Source: Taxillus chinensis
Taxonomy: Eukaryota > Streptophyta > Magnoliopsida > Santalales > Loranthaceae
Length of the DNA: 64,000 bases
Direction: 5' to 3'
Assembly: GCA_023512835.1 (NCBI GenBank)
Contig: CM042086.1
Coordinates: 20,095,029 to 20,159,028, forward strand
Shown here: piece after piece, positions 1 through 13,212 of the stretch
Layout of the letters: each line of letters opens with the position of its first letter
Position numbering within the stretch: position 1 is the first letter of the stretch
Notes under the pieces: model-generated
Seen by the model: only the letters and a program-made list of their open reading frames with translations
What the model was told of the DNA's origin: nothing
Databases searched by the model: none
Program-made: the position numbers and the translations under genes

Positions 1-25
1 TTTACCTAATACATTGGAGATGCTC
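1..25. mobile_element. Terminal inverted repeat of a PIF/Harbinger-like element cut by the window edge
   Basis: The sequence ends in GGAGATGCTC followed directly by TAA. The same terminus closes the elements at 19817-20699 and 43405-44178, where TTA or TAA flanks are visible. This is therefore probably the right end of a related element whose body lies outside the window. Confidence 0.45.
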
Positions 26-28
26 TAA

Positions 29-1127
29 ACCTACTAGATGAGAGGAATGGATTTATTCTTATTTGGGGTATAAGATTCTTAGGATAATGTCTATTTCCTT
101 TCCTTTTGTTATTCCAAACACAGGAAAAGAATGAAATTCGATTCCTTTCCTTTCTCACATACCAAACATGATATTAGTGTTAGGGTTTTCATGGATTGAA
201 TATATATACACTTCCTTGGAACAAACTATATATATGGGCTAAACACAAATTAAAGACCAAACAGATAACCTTATTCTAACAAATTTTTAATTTTCTTAAA
301 AATAAGTAAAATATAAATAAAGAGAATAGCAAAGGGGACTAAAATTCTTTTGTTAAAAAGGAGAAAGTAAAAAAAATAAATGTTTAGTATTAATGTTTTT
401 TTAGTAAAATGTTTTGTTTTTAAAAAGCAAGAAAAAGAATTTAAAGATTTTGTTTTAAAGAAAAAAATGCTATTATTGTAAATTTGTTTTTTCTTAAAAA
501 AAAAAAAGACTAGGAAAAGCTTTTAAAAAGAGTTAAGACATATAGGGTGGAAACACTTTATAGTTAAATTGGTAAGAAATACTAATCTTTTTAAAAGATG
601 AGTTTAAAATGACATTTTATTTTTGCATTTCAATGGTACATTGTCTCGTAAAAGAATAAATCTATTTGAAATCTTTAAAAATTAAATAGTACTATATTTA
701 TTAATCAAAATGACATTTGATAAACCCAGTACTAAAATAAAATCATCAAGTATCATTAATCTAAAAAGAGAGGGTGCATGACATGTCAATCACGTAATAA
801 AAAATCATATATAGGCTTAAATAGTGACTTGGCAACGGGTGGAGAGCCGGAGGAGTCAGGGTCAGGGTCAGGGTCATGCATGCATTAATTGGACGTAAAA
901 GTGGTGCGTTAGCTGGTTGTGCGATGGCATGGCCTGATTGGTTTAATTTGAATGCATTAATCCCACGCAACCAAATTAAGTTAGCAGTACCGCGCGAAGA
1001 AAATTCCATGAATACGATAGCCCGCGACCCACCAACCCTTAAAACATAGTCCCAAGTGGCCGGCCATCTTTTCGCTGTATTCATTGGGTAGGTTGAAGCT
1101 AAATCAACGAATGTTTGGATTATGAAG

Positions 1128-1161
<34 letters not shown>

Positions 1162-2259
1162 TAGTATAAAACATTGATAATATTAAATGCTTAATTAATT
1201 AATATGTTCGGAATTGGGCGGTTGAACTAACTTTTATATTTAAATTAAAATATTATTTTAATAAAAATACAAAAAACTTATAATACAGTCTTATTTTAAA
1301 TTTTTTTTTTAAATTTTAGCTGTTGATAAAGTCTATTTACAAATAATTTGTATAGAAAATTCGTGCAAAAATATTTTCTTATAAAATAATAATATCAACC
1401 CAATAAAAATGTTACTATACAAATTTCCTGGATAATATAACTGTATATAGCATTATTCTAATTTTTAATGGATTTTAATTTTCCATCGAATGTCACATTG
1501 TTTCGGATGGTCAATACAATATATAATCCCCCCTCACTTGATTGGTCTCGGGTCGAGAGTGCATTTATTCCGTCATCATCTGTGACTAAATGGTCGGTTA
1601 CTCTTATCATTTTGTTGATAATTACTATTAGATTTTTGTGTCAAAAGTTTGAAAATAAAATATTTTGTGTATTTTTTTTAAAATATTTAATATATTTTTA
1701 GAAATTATTTAGAAAGAAAAAAAAGAACAATAAATCATCATTCGACACAATTCAAGGTACTTAACCTTAATATAGTTGATTAATTGTTACATATATATAG
1801 CCGCAGAGTTTTTACTTTTTTTTAAAGCCCGTAGAAGGTGCGTGGCCACCAGTTTGATATCATACATGTTCTGACTCGTTCGATTCAACCAATTCGTTGA
1901 TCTAGCTAGCGACGACATTAGCATATGAACGGGCCGAGAATTATGGAATTGTGCTATATTGGGCTACGCGCCATTGAAATAAAAATCTCCAGGATTGCCT
2001 CTCTGATTTAAATTCATAGAACAGTACTCCAATAAATTGCAGCATGACCCCCAATATGATTTATGTACTCTCGTACGGTTTTATATACAAAGTTGCGAAA
2101 AAAAAAAAGGCAACTTGCAGTGTCCATATTTTATATATATATATCACACTCGAGGATCATTTAGGTTGCAAAGTGGTTGATAGATTCATGCACAACACAA
2201 GGAGGAATGAAAAATCTAAAATTATTTTTATATCCACGAACTGATGGCGCTCAAAGCTA
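29..2259. other. AT-rich intergenic DNA, no gene recognised
   Basis: Mostly AT-rich sequence with A and T runs. A (TA)n microsatellite lies at about 1129-1159. The stretch near 830-1110 is more balanced in composition and open on the minus strand, but it matches no family I know and ends in the TA repeat, so I do not call it a gene. Confidence 0.5.
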
Positions 2260-5200
2260 AGACTAACAAACCAGTAGTGTTTCATCTGTTTCTAGATGAA
2301 AGAGGCATGTGAAAGCAGGAAAAAAATACTCATCTATTTGCTTTGGTATCCCTGGGAGCAAATATGCGCGCCATGCACAAAATAAGAGTTTTTCTATATC
2401 CATGGAAAGCACTAAAATGTGTGTAACCCCAATCACGGTCATTACTCTTAGGATTGAATCACACATACACATATAACAACATATAAGATTTTAATGTGGT
2501 TCGACCAATAAATGTTTACATTCACAGAAGGTATCGATTTCAGTATATTAGATATGAGTTTTACAGATCTCACGCCTCTATTTGATTTTACACAAATTTT
2601 TTGTTTTTATTTTTCCATACATATTACAATCATGATGTCATGATATTTAACATAGGGAGAGGTAGAAATACACAAAAGTCATAATTTGTGGTTGTTGATT
2701 TTGACAAAACCACACTGTAAAAGTCTTTACCACTAACGTCCAAAGACTAAAGAATCAAACAAAAAATTCCACAAATCTCCACCCTGTCAAGGATTCTTAA
2801 TCTGATTATAATGATCATCATTCATCTAATACGCCAAAAGGCGTTAGGCACTCAAAGGTGCATGATTCCAAGAAATGTTGATCAAGATCAAGTAGTGTTG
2901 GAATTTGATCCCTGAAACAATATTTGTGAGCATATCACCCTCTATTACTGGAAGGGCATATGCAATCATGTTTGTGTATCTAGTAGGTTTTCAAATATCT
3001 ATCCTTTGTCTACGAGTGGCAATAGATCTGACTGTTGTTTTAGTGTTGGTAATGGAACCTCCACCTCAACTGGGATATCCTCTTAGTCATCAAAATAATC
3101 CTCTATTTGAGAAATATTCTTTGGCTCCTTTAAAGTTTCAAACTTTACCTGTTGAATAAAGTTTTGATTCTTTTTTTCCATTTCTGTGATAGTCCTTTGA
3201 AGCATTGCAGATTCATCACAAATAACGTATATGCTTATGACGAACTTCTTTGACTCAAAGACTCCATAATTTGAATCCTTTAACTCCTTTACTAAAGCCT
3301 AATAAAATAGCTTTATTGGCTCTAGGATCCAGTTTGTATTCTGTAACATGAAAGTATGTTAGACATCCAAATATATGCGGTCTGTCACGGGGCTAGGGTT
3401 TTCACCCATGTGGCACTCAGTCACCCTAGTGGATGCTCCGAGTAAGTCATACCGATTGGGGCACACATACATTGGTTTCGCCTTGCCTTGGGCTTATCAG
3501 GGGAACGACTTCAACTTTCGACCTGTTTGTGTAGGGATGATTAAGTCTCATCTTCTTCGTCAAGTCTTCGACTAGCGGCGTACTCCTTATATTTAACTTG
3601 GTCAATATGTTTGAACTCCGAAGGGGCTTCATCGATTTCCCGCATGAACTGTTGTGGAGCCTTTCCCGTCCACACCAGCTATGCGTTCCAAGTACCTTGC
3701 CCTTCCTTAAGTAGCACGCACATGCGCCACTTGGGAGACACCCACCAACACCACGCTATTTTGGGTGTGATATTTTCTCCCACTTGATTTCGCAATGCCC
3801 TCATTGCATCCAGTGAACTTGGAGGAACCAAGATCTTACGACTCCCGCAATGCCACTCTGTCCCATCCTTGGGTACTTCACCCTGGCACGTCGGCCGGTG
3901 ACTTAGTGGATGCGATGCATGTGAGACCTTCACCTGGTCGACCCCCATCTCTTAGGGGCTCCCTCCCAACTTGGGATCAGGGACCACACATGTTTGCCAC
4001 GAGAGTACTCAGCAAGCTTTCTGGATACGAGCCACAACCGCTCTGATACTACTTTGTCACGCGGTTAAGGCTTTCACCCATGTGACATTCAGTTACTCTG
4101 GTGGATGCTACGAGTAAGCCATACCGATTGGGGCACACGTAGACTAGTTTCGCCCTATCTTGGGCTCATCAGTAGAACGACTCCAGTTCTCGACCAGTTC
4201 ATGTAGGGATGGTCAAGTATCTTATTTTTCGTCAGGTCATCGACTAGCGGCGTACTTCCTGCATTTAACCAACTCAGTATGTGTGAATTCCAAAGGGACT
4301 TTATTGATCTCCCACACGAACTGTCATGAAGCCTTTCTCGTCCGCACCAGCTATGCTTTCCACCTTACCCTTTCTTAAATAGCACGCACCTATGCCACTT
4401 GGGAGATGCCCACTAGCACCACGCTATTCAGGATGTGACAAGTTGCTCATAATCTAAAACAGGTTGTCTAGTCCATACCTTTTTGGGAGTCTTCCCATTA
4501 AGTGCATAAACAAGTAACCAATTTACAATGTGCAAGGCATATATCAAAGCCTCTGCCTAGAATGCTTTGTGCGGGCCAGATTGGGAAAGCATACATTGAA
4601 CTTTCTCCACTAGAGTACGGTTCATCTTTTCTGCAACACCATTCTATTATGGTGTTTAGGAACTATGAAGTATTTAATTATTCCTTTTTTCTGATAGATT
4701 TTCTTGTAAGGATTTGATTTGTATTCTTCACCATTATCTGAACAAAGTCTTTTGAGTTTTTTTTATTAGTATGGGTTTCAATCATCTTCTTCCACTAAAG
4801 AAAGATGTCTAACACTTCATCCTTGTGTTTTATCATATATACCCAGACATATCGTGGGAAATCATCAATAAAAGTCACAAAATAATGTTTACCTCCCAAT
4901 AATGAATTCTTCATTGGTTCCCAAACATCAGTGTGGACATAATCCAATATTCCCTTTTGTACAGTAAATGGTAGTGCCAAACTTGATTTGTGTCTGCTTT
5001 TACAAGACACAATGCTCACAGAAGTCATGTTTTACACTTTTAATTCCTTTTTGTAGATCTTGTTTCACCAAATTCTGTAATGCCTTCTCCCCAATATGTG
5101 TTAATCGCATGTGCCAGAGTTGGGAAAAATTAGGTGCTTCATCATTAGCACTTCTAGCCACAGCAGCTTTTCCCATGACTGTATACTTCTCTAGGAAATA

Positions 5201-5990
5201 TAGGTTTCCCTTTTGCGTACCTTTTCGTTGCCAAGAATGCACCTCGTACAACTTTCAAAGCTCCACCTTTTATGGTCGCCTTGTATCCGTTATTGTTTAA
5301 GGACCCCAATGAAATGAGGCTTTTTTTTTTCATATTTGGAACATATTTGATTTTTGTTAGTCATTTGGTTGTAATGTCATTGCATCTTCAGGTGAATAGT
5401 TCCAATGCCTTTTGTCTGGCATATATTGTTATTACCCTTTATCACAACTCCTTCATCAAGCTCTTGAAAGCTTGTGTTCCTATTTGAACACATATGATAG
5501 GAACAACCTGAGTCGAGGATCCATTTATCCAATTTGATGTCTGTTGGTAAAACTAAGTTAGATTTATTTTACCCACCAAATCTCCTTTTGTCTTCTTTGC
5601 CTTGAGTAATAGTCATTGCTTCTACTGTCGAGTCCCTATAATTTTTCTGATCTTTTTTATGATACTCATTATTCATCAAAGCATTAGAAACATTTATGAA
5701 TTTAACATCATCTTTTTCATACAATAAAGTGGTTGTTAAATGATCATAACTTTCAGGAAAAGAATTTACCAATAACAGTGTCTTATCTTCATCAATAATA
5801 TTAACATTTAAATTTTACAGATCAATAAGATTTTTGTTGAAATTATTGAGATGCTCAATTATAGGCATACTTTTCTTGCACTGAAATCGGAAGAGCTTTT
5901 TCAAGTAGAGTCAATTCTTTACACTCTTCGTCGCGAAGCTAGTTTCTTATTGTGAAAACTTTAATCTTGATCATTAGATGTTATAACTAA
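2260..5990 (-). mobile_element. Decayed Ty1/copia retrotransposon (minus strand), RT region missing
   Basis: Read on the minus strand, copia domains appear in order. There is a UBN2-type gag piece (5772-5569), a GAG-pre-integrase segment with LWHMRLTHIGEKALQNL (5251-5000), an integrase core with HTDVW and FIDDFPRYVWVY (5028-4795), and integrase downstream parts (about 4680-4500 and 3370-3170, containing FGCLTYFHVTEYKLDPRA and LLGFSKGVKGFKLW). A purine-rich tract with GGGTGGAGATT ends near 2774 and is followed by a probable 3' LTR starting TGTGGAATTT at 2773 and running down to about 2260. The reverse transcriptase is not visible. The gag 5' end and 5' LTR are missing, so the copy is truncated and split by stops. 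A TRIM-like element interrupts the integrase. Confidence 0.82.
3383..4440 (-). mobile_element. TRIM-like nonautonomous LTR element nested in the copia relic
   Basis: Two direct repeats of about 390 bp (3383-3772 and 4055-4440) enclose only about 280 bp. On the minus strand the upstream repeat begins TGTCACATCC and ends in GTGACA. It is followed three bases later by AGTATCAGAGCGG, close to the initiator-Met tRNA primer site TGGTATCAGAGC used by many plant LTR elements. A purine-rich stretch (GTGGGAGAAAA) precedes the other LTR. No coding capacity is evident. The LTRs differ at many sites, so the insertion is old. I do not see a clear target duplication. It is not Cassandra-like: I find no 5S rRNA signature in the LTR. 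Confidence 0.72.
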
Positions 5991-5999
5991 CGATTCATA

Positions 6000-6184
6000 T
6001 TAAAGAAAGTCTGGTTGGGCCCGGGTACCGTCCGACCCAAACCAGATCCGAAATTTTATAGGCCATTCCGAACCAATCCCAACCTGTTAGTTTGGGCACT
6101 TCAGGTTAGAACATGATTTTTTAGTTTAATTTTATTTAAAAATACCAAATCAAAATGGGTCGGGCAAGACCCGAATCTGACCCG

Positions 6185-6229
<45 letters not shown>

Positions 6230-6246
6230 GTGTGTGTGTGTGTGTG
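6000..6246 (+). repeat. Repeat fragment ending in A42 and a TG microsatellite
   Basis: A GC-richer stretch (about 6000-6184) carries repeated GACCCGAA/GGGTCGGG-type motifs and is followed by 42 consecutive A (6185-6226) and then a TG run. The poly-A tail suggests a 3' end of a retroposon (SINE or LINE), but no internal promoter or coding domain is recognisable. Confidence 0.4.
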
Positions 6247-6660
6247 AATGTGTGTGAAAAGACATACTTATTTAAAATTGTAAAAGTATATAGTTGTTTA
6301 GGTGGCGAAAATATATTTGAAGTAAGTGTTTCACCTTTTTTTTTTATATAAACTTTACAACTAGTTGGATGTCGTCAAATAAGATAATATATATATGGTT
6401 ATTACTTTTTTTTTTTAATTTTGAAAGTCAATTTTCATTAAAATAACTAATATTTTCCGTTGTCCAAAAATTAAATTTTCACCTAGAAATGATACTGAAA
6501 TTTGAAAATCATTTGAACCTGAGAAATGACGATTTGATCGATGCTCAATGTAAGGGCCCCGAATTGTTATCAGGAAAAACACGGCCCAGTGACTGTGTGG
6601 GTCTCTCTGTACCGCCCAAATCAATCCATTAGTTTATTATATTAATTAATTTATATCAAT
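6247..6660. other. Intergenic spacer upstream of the ARF-GAP gene
   Basis: AT-rich spacer with short T runs. I see no gene or recognisable repeat. Confidence 0.4.
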
Positions 6661-7014
6661 ATTTACCTTAACAAAAAGCGGGCCGCTACATTTCATTTCT
6701 GGTGGCGATGAGCTCGAACCTATCCAGTCCAAATAGCGGGAGCCCAAACCGACCCAAAAGACCTACCGCGCCCTCAAAACTCCACTTGGGGTTCGCCAAA
6801 TTTTTAACAGCTGAAAGGCAAAGCTCGTTCGTTACCCCTGCACCCGGCGCCCACCACGCGGTCGTATATTCATTCTACTGCAGCGGTTAAACCAACGCCG
6901 AAGTGCATCCAGGGCGTCGTTAATCATCGCATCTCCGATCGAAGATCGTTCTCGAATATACATAACCGATCCGAGCCTGGAGCATTTTGATCTGAGAATC
7001 GAGGCCTCTTCCAT

Positions 7015-7160
7015 CGATTTCGATTTCGATTTCTGTATTCTTCATTCAATTCCGATTTCAATTTCAATTTCTGTCGTCTGCAATCCATTTCGATTTCAAT
7101 TTCTGTAATCTGCATTCGATTCCGATCTCAATTTCTGTAATCTGCAATTTCAAGCCTCTG
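7015..7160 (+). repeat. Imperfect short repeats in the ARF-GAP 5' leader
   Basis: Variants of GATTTCAATTTCTGTAATCTGCATTC recur three to four times just before the start codon, giving a pyrimidine-rich leader. The position suggests they are transcribed as 5' UTR. Confidence 0.5.
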
Positions 7161-7194
7161 ATTCGAGGGTTTGTGACCTCTCGGATCCGCTCCG

Positions 7195-10100
7195 ATGGCT
7201 TCTCGTCGCCTCCGGGACCTCCAATCGCAGCCTGCGAACAAGATCTGCGTCGACTGCTCGCAGAAGAATCCGCAGTGGGCGTCTGTGTCGTACGGCATTT
7301 TTATGTGCCTCGAGTGCTCCGGCAAGCACCGCGGCCTCGGCGTTCACATCAGCTTCGTCCGATCCGTTACCATGGACTCATGGTCCGAGATCCAGCTCAA
7401 GAAGATGGAGGCCGGCGGCAACGAGAAACTCAACGCCTTCCTCGCGCAGTACGGTATCCCCAAGGAGACCGACATCGTCGCCAAGTACAACACCGCCGCC
7501 GCCTCCACCTACCGCGACCGCATTCAATCGCTCGCCGAGGGCCGACCGTGGCGCGATCCGCCGGTCGTGAAGGAGACGCCGGGATCCAGGAAAAGCAAGC
7601 CACCGTTGGCCAGTTCCGGAGGCCGTGCCGGTGGTTGGGATAGTTGGGATAACGAGGACACCTACAGATCCTCTTCGGACATGAGACGGAATCAATCAAC
7701 CAGCGATTTCAGGTCCGGTGGTGGGCATGGCTCCGGCGGCGCTCCGGCGAGGTCGCGTTCGTCAGCGGACATTTACACGAAGTCGCAACTGGAGGCTTCG
7801 GCTGCGAATAAGGATAGTTTCTTCGCGATGAAGGTGTCTGAGAACGAGTCTAGGCCCGAAGGTTTACCCCCTTCGCAAGGAGGGAAGTATGTGGGGTTTG
7901 GGTCGAGTCCAGCTCCGTCTTCACAAAGGAGTAACAATTACAATCCACAAGGAGATGTTCTGAAGGACACCGTGTCTGTTGTTTCTCAGGTATTGTGTTT
8001 GAGACCCCTTGCCTGCTAATTATTAATTAACGATTGATTAGTGATTTAGTGTACGGGTTAAACTGCTTGATTATGGTAGTTTGTCTTTGGATGCAGAGGT
8101 AAATTTTTTGTATCAGATGTATAAATAAATTATGTATAAACGGTGAAATGACCAAAAATGACTCAGAAAGTTTTAGTCCATTTATAATGTATTCTTAAAT
8201 ATATATGTTAAAATATATTTGAGATCTATCTTATTAAGGGTTGTTTATTAAGTAGGTATTTGGTATATTTTTATGTTTTGATTTCATGATTTTTTGGAGT
8301 TTGAATAATGATTTATAAAAAAAATTATCTTTGGTAGGAGAGAAAATACGTTATAAAAAAATTTATTTTTTAAAAACTAGGTCTGGCAAAAATCGGGAAA
8401 AAAATATGGTGAGGAAATAAATAAATAATAATAAATAAATTGGGTTTTAAAAAAATAAGTTTGGATTTGAAAACAGATATAACACATTTTATTCAAAACA
8501 AAACCTGAATATATTTTTTAAAAACACTTGTTAAACATGATTTTTGTCATTGGGACCTACTTTTTGTTTTTAAAAACAAAAATACATCAGAAAACCAGGC
8601 TGCCAAACAGCGCCTAGCGGATTAGGGATACACACTTGTTTTTCCATATGGCTGGAACGTCATAAATTAACTTTTACGTAGATTCTTTGAAAAATTATTT
8701 GGAAACTCAATTCTCAAACTAAATTTGTTCTTAGTTACCTTTTTTTTTTTGTAATTTTGTTTGATACATAATCTTTTTAATGTTATTATATAGGGATTTG
8801 GTAGATTATCTCTAGTTGCTTCATCTGCAGCCAATGCAGTCCAAGCAGGCACAAAAGAGTTCACCTCAAAGGTATTGCTTGTTTTATCCTGTTTTGATAT
8901 TTGTGCTTGCATTTCCAGAATATTTAATTTCGTTAAACATACCAAACACAATCGTAATCATTTTGTGATGATGAAATAATAGATTTACAGTTCTCGTTTC
9001 ACTACCTGCCATCTCCTCTTGACCAATATTTTTAATTAGCTTTAGAAAAGATGTGTGAGGTTGATCCATCAACATGCAGTGCAGCGTCTTTCTAAATATT
9101 GTTGTATTTTGTATATTGTTGTTCTAAATATTCCTGGAAACTCGTTGGTGTCAATTTGTTTCATATACATGTTTGTCTAATTCCCTGCATTGTGATTGGG
9201 GTTCATATGGTCTCCATTAGAATTATATTATTGTTATTTGCTAGAATAAGTGTGTTAAAATTGTCTAGTTCGATTTCAATGCCAATTGCCAAGAATCTGA
9301 GTAATCTGTATGCTTTGCATATGATCATGTGGTTAATTTTAACAGCAGAAGTATGTGATAAGAATTATTCATCATAATAAGTCAATGCAGCTGCAAATTT
9401 ATTTCATGGAGTAACCCATTACCTTTTCTTTTAAAGAAAGCCTTTCATTATCCTTAATGGACAGCCACACAGCTCTCTATGATTCATATTGCATGATGGA
9501 AATTGGAGATTGAAGAACCCAATTGATACATTTTTAATATTTTTTTATAATACATTGTCAATGAGAATTATGATAAGTGGGTTGAAGAGGACTCATTTAT
9601 TTATTTTTCTTCCATTACGCCTGAAAGTACATTTAAAACTTTATGGGAATTCACAAATGCAAAGCAGACTTCTGTACCCAAGAAAACGTTTACTTCGTGT
9701 ATGGAATTTGAATTCTGAAAATTCACGAGAATCACACATTTTTTCAAAGGGTAAAATTCACCCTGTGTTGGTAATTATTAAGTGTAATTCATTCTCTCAT
9801 ATTTATGGACATGGTACCTTAATTCTCTCGGCTCTTTCCCATTCTTTCTGCTGGAATGATAAACATGTGCAAATTTGTGATAAACTCGTGTTAAACAAAT
9901 TGGATTGAATGAACAATTAGAGTATATCTTGGGGTTATAGTTTATTAATTGTCTGAGGCAGAGGTGCAATAACTTGATTTCAAAGAAAATTGATTGAGCT
10001 TCAGAAACATTGCCCCTATTTCTGAAAACATTGACACTGTACTTGTTCGCACATATTGTGAGAGGTTTAGAACTCTGTCAAGTGGCCAGAAGTTGATGCT

Positions 10101-13100
10101 TTATTGAATTGGATACTTATAATGGTTGTTTTGGCCATTATAAGTAAGAGTTGGATACTCTAGATTTTTCATTTAGCCAAGAGAGCTTCATTAAACACTT
10201 GATGAGGTTCACCCCCAACTTCCAATGAGCTTTGAAGTTCAGCCCCCTTGACCAAGTGAAATTTAAAAACATTGTTGGTGCTCCCCCACAAGAATCCTAA
10301 ACACAAATGAATTTGGCCCCTAGCTTGTTTAGGGTTTGTGAATAATCTCTCTTTTTTGTTCGACTTCTATGAATTTTCTCATATAAAAGTAAAAATAAAA
10401 TAAAATATGATATGTTTTAATTTTTAAGCACTTGGGGTGTAGTTGTTATCCATGGGAAAACTATCAAGTTCAAGAATAAGCTCCATAAAATCTATGTTTT
10501 GACTTTTGAGTACGGATATAACCTTGAAACTATGTTTTCTTAGAGAAAAAATGTGGTATTTATTGTTAATAGATCATTTTATTTCCCAAAACCATATTTT
10601 GTGTGCTTGGTTAAATCATACTCATCGACCTTAATTTTAATAATATGGAATCGATCATATGAACAAGACATATATAAAGTTTATATTCGATTCAATACAT
10701 GGAGAAAGAAAGTGGTATTTATTGATAATAGAGCATTTTGTTTCCCAAAATCATATTTGTTTCCCAAATTAATCAACCTTAATTCAATAATATAGGGTTG
10801 ACTATATGAACAATACATAGAAAGTTTATATTTGATTTAATATATAGATTTTTTTTCCATTAGTTCTATTAGTCGCTTTTTTTTTCAAATCTAGTAATTT
10901 CATATCTTTTGTTATCATATCATTCTAAGTCATTTTTGATTTTTCTCGAATTACTCGTTTGATGTCATCTTTTTTCACTCTCCCATAAGTGCATCCATTG
11001 GCTTACGTCCTATATGGCCAAATCAACGTAAGCGATTCTTTCTCGTCTTATTTTCAATTAGAGCAATCTTAATTACACTATAAATAATTTTGTTTTTTAA
11101 TTTTGCTATCTTAGTTTTATTACACACTCATCATAACATTTGCATTTTAGTTATACTGATCTTTTGTATATATTATTTTTTGTTAACCTAATACTTTTTT
11201 CCATATAACTGATCTTCTGTGTATGCTATAAAACTTTCTTTTTAAGCTTAGTATCTTATTACGGTCCCACAAAACTCTCGTTGCATCTGACCACTTATAT
11301 CACCTATTTTTGATCTTATAGTTGACATTGCTATTATTTGTTGACCCTAAGTACTTAAGTGGTGGAATTATTAGCTACTAATCAAATTCCGGTGGCATTT
11401 ATGTGCTTGGTTAAATGTTTAAAAATAAACTTTTGATCAAGTTCATTAATTATTTTACAGGTTCATTAATTTTTAGTATCTCATGTTCTTGTTTATTGTT
11501 GAGAACTGAGATTGATCAAGAATTTTAGGAGAATGCAGTCTTCTAAATTAATAGCAAGTCATCCTTATGTTGTGTTTGTCTTTCTTTCTTTCCTTTTTTT
11601 TTTTGGTCTCATTCTTTAAAAATTAGCATTATTGTGGACAATCATTCGGCTTGTTCTGAGATCGTCAATATTGAAAATTTTATCACTTTTTTTTTGTTTC
11701 TTCTTATTATTATAAAAAATCATTTCAGACTCCTAGCTGTCTTCTACTATTCATCACCTTTAGGTAATGGGAGCAAGGAGTCTACGTGGCTTGGTTTACC
11801 TTCAATGCGATGATATAATGGGCACTCAACTTATATTTATCTCATTTTAGCTAAGCAATTCAACTGTGGGTTGCACATGGGATCAGATTTTGGTAGAAAT
11901 TTAGTTAATGCTAGGGAAACTCTAGGAGCCAAATATTATTTTTAATCATGGGGTATTGGGGAAATGACTGTTGCCTGTTAAGGCTTATTAATTAGGGGGA
12001 AACCAACAAATCCAATAGTAAAGTGAGCCCCTGAACGAGGTATAGGTCACTTTATTATTATTTTTTTGCCTTTTCAGTAACTTATTTTGGCTTTTGTATT
12101 TTACCGCCGTTACTAATGGCTTGAATTGCATTGAACTCTTTATGTACTTATTATTTAACAATAGATTGCTTTATATATATTCTGTTCTGTTTTTACTTTG
12201 TATGAATGCTACGTGCGTGCAAATTTTTGTTGTCCATTGTATATATGCTGTAAAATTCTGCAGAATTTGTTTGTTCAGAGTTTTATACTGCAAACATGGA
12301 GTATTTTATGTGTTGGACTGGAGCACTTAAATTAAAATTTGTATTTCATCTATTAAATTCCACCAAAATATGCTTTAGAATGTTAATTATGGGATCAACT
12401 CCGGCTTATCCATCAACATGTAATCCTAAAATTTCACCAGTATTAATCTGCATCCTTGATTTTTCAATTCAATATTGGATCATAGTCTTTTATTGTATTA
12501 CTTTTTCTCTGTTCTGCGGGATGTTAGCTTGAACATAGTTCCTTTTGCCTTCAGATAGAAGTATTTTTAAGATGTAAATATATCTTTACATTTTAATCCT
12601 CCTACACATTCTTTATTATGCTTTCTGCAATATGTTACATTGAACTTTTAGCTATTGGATTACCGCACATCAAATGTAACATATTCCCCACTGCCCTAGG
12701 TGAGGGACGGTGGTTATGATCATAAGGTTAATGAAACCGTCAGCGTCGTCAGTGCCAAGACGACAGAAATTGGACAAAAAACATGGGGGATCATGAAGGG
12801 AGTCATGGCACTGGCTTCCCAGAAAGTTGAGGAGTTCACCAAGGAAGGCAGCTCTAACTGGAAGCATGATGGCTGGCAACAAAACGAGAGTGAGAGAAAT
12901 GGTTACTATCAGGAATTTGGGAAAGAGACCAAAGGATGGAACTCAACTTCTGGGGGAGGGCAGCCCTCTCAAAGTGGACCTTTCAATTCGTCGGGGCAGA
13001 CATGGGATGATTGGGATCACAAAGATACAAGAAAGGAGGACTCCTCCAAGGGAGTGGGCTCCCGTAACGGGAACGGCGGCTGGGCAGGCTGGGACGATGC

Positions 13101-13212
13101 TAAGGATGATGGCTTTGATGATTTCCACGGTAATGCATCTGGTAAGCACGCTGCCTCTGCTGGTCCTAATGGGAAGTCAGAATCTTCATGGACAGGCGGT
13201 GGCTTTTTCTAA
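7195..13212 (+). CDS. AGD7: ADP-ribosylation factor GTPase-activating protein, AGD6/AGD7-like
   Basis: The protein stimulates GTP hydrolysis on ARF-type small GTPases and so helps cycle vesicle coats at the Golgi (family knowledge). Three exons read cleanly with GT-AG borders: 7195-7989, 8794-8871 and 12700-13212, giving 461 aa, close to the roughly 456-459 aa of the Arabidopsis homologues. The N-terminal ArfGAP zinc finger is complete: CVDC at about residues 19-22 and CLEC at about 39-42, followed by [20 protein letters not shown] with the catalytic arginine. The middle is low-complexity Ser/Gly/Arg. The C-terminal part, from the end of exon 1 onward, repeats the (V/I)-K/N-E/D-T-V-S-V-V pattern typical of these plant ARF-GAPs and ends in the W-x-G-W-D and GGGFF tail. 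Translation starts at the first ATG of the GC-rich exon. The last exon has degenerate copies downstream (31402-31853). Assignment to AGD6 versus AGD7 is not certain. Confidence 0.95.
8225..8620. repeat. Probable MITE remnant in ARF-GAP intron 1
   Basis: AT-rich intron sequence bounded by GGTTGTTTATTAAGTAGG and, at the other end, GGCTGCCAAACAGCGCC, the kind of ending seen on plant hAT-type MITEs. No target duplication was established. Confidence 0.3.
10544..10849. repeat. Degenerate tandem duplication, about 150 bp unit
   Basis: Two adjacent units (10544-10701 and 10702-10849) share the ordered words GTGGTATTTATTG, CATTTT-TTTCCCAAAA, TCATATTTG, ATATGAACAA and AAAGTTTATATT-GATT. They are a local duplication inside intron 2. 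Confidence 0.65.
10890..11330 (-). mobile_element. RTE-type LINE remnant, C-terminal end of ORF
   Basis: On the minus strand, conceptual pieces read [28 protein letters not shown] and [26 protein letters not shown]. These match the conserved end of plant RTE LINE polyproteins (region after the reverse transcriptase, normally R-A-S-G-V-L-C-D and R-L-R-W-F-G-H). Stops and frameshifts make it non-functional. Confidence 0.7.

Larger units (their letters stand above)
8872..12699 (+). other. ARF-GAP intron 2 (3.8 kb)
   Basis: Large intron between exon 2 (ends TCAAAG, donor GTATTG) and exon 3 (acceptor CCCTAG). It holds a local duplication near 10544-10849 and an RTE LINE remnant near 10890-11330. 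I see no conserved gene inside it. Confidence 0.8.

Noticed and set aside
3383..4440. Cassandra-type TRIM with 5S rRNA in the LTR
   Set aside because: I could not find the 5S rRNA internal promoter signature in either LTR.
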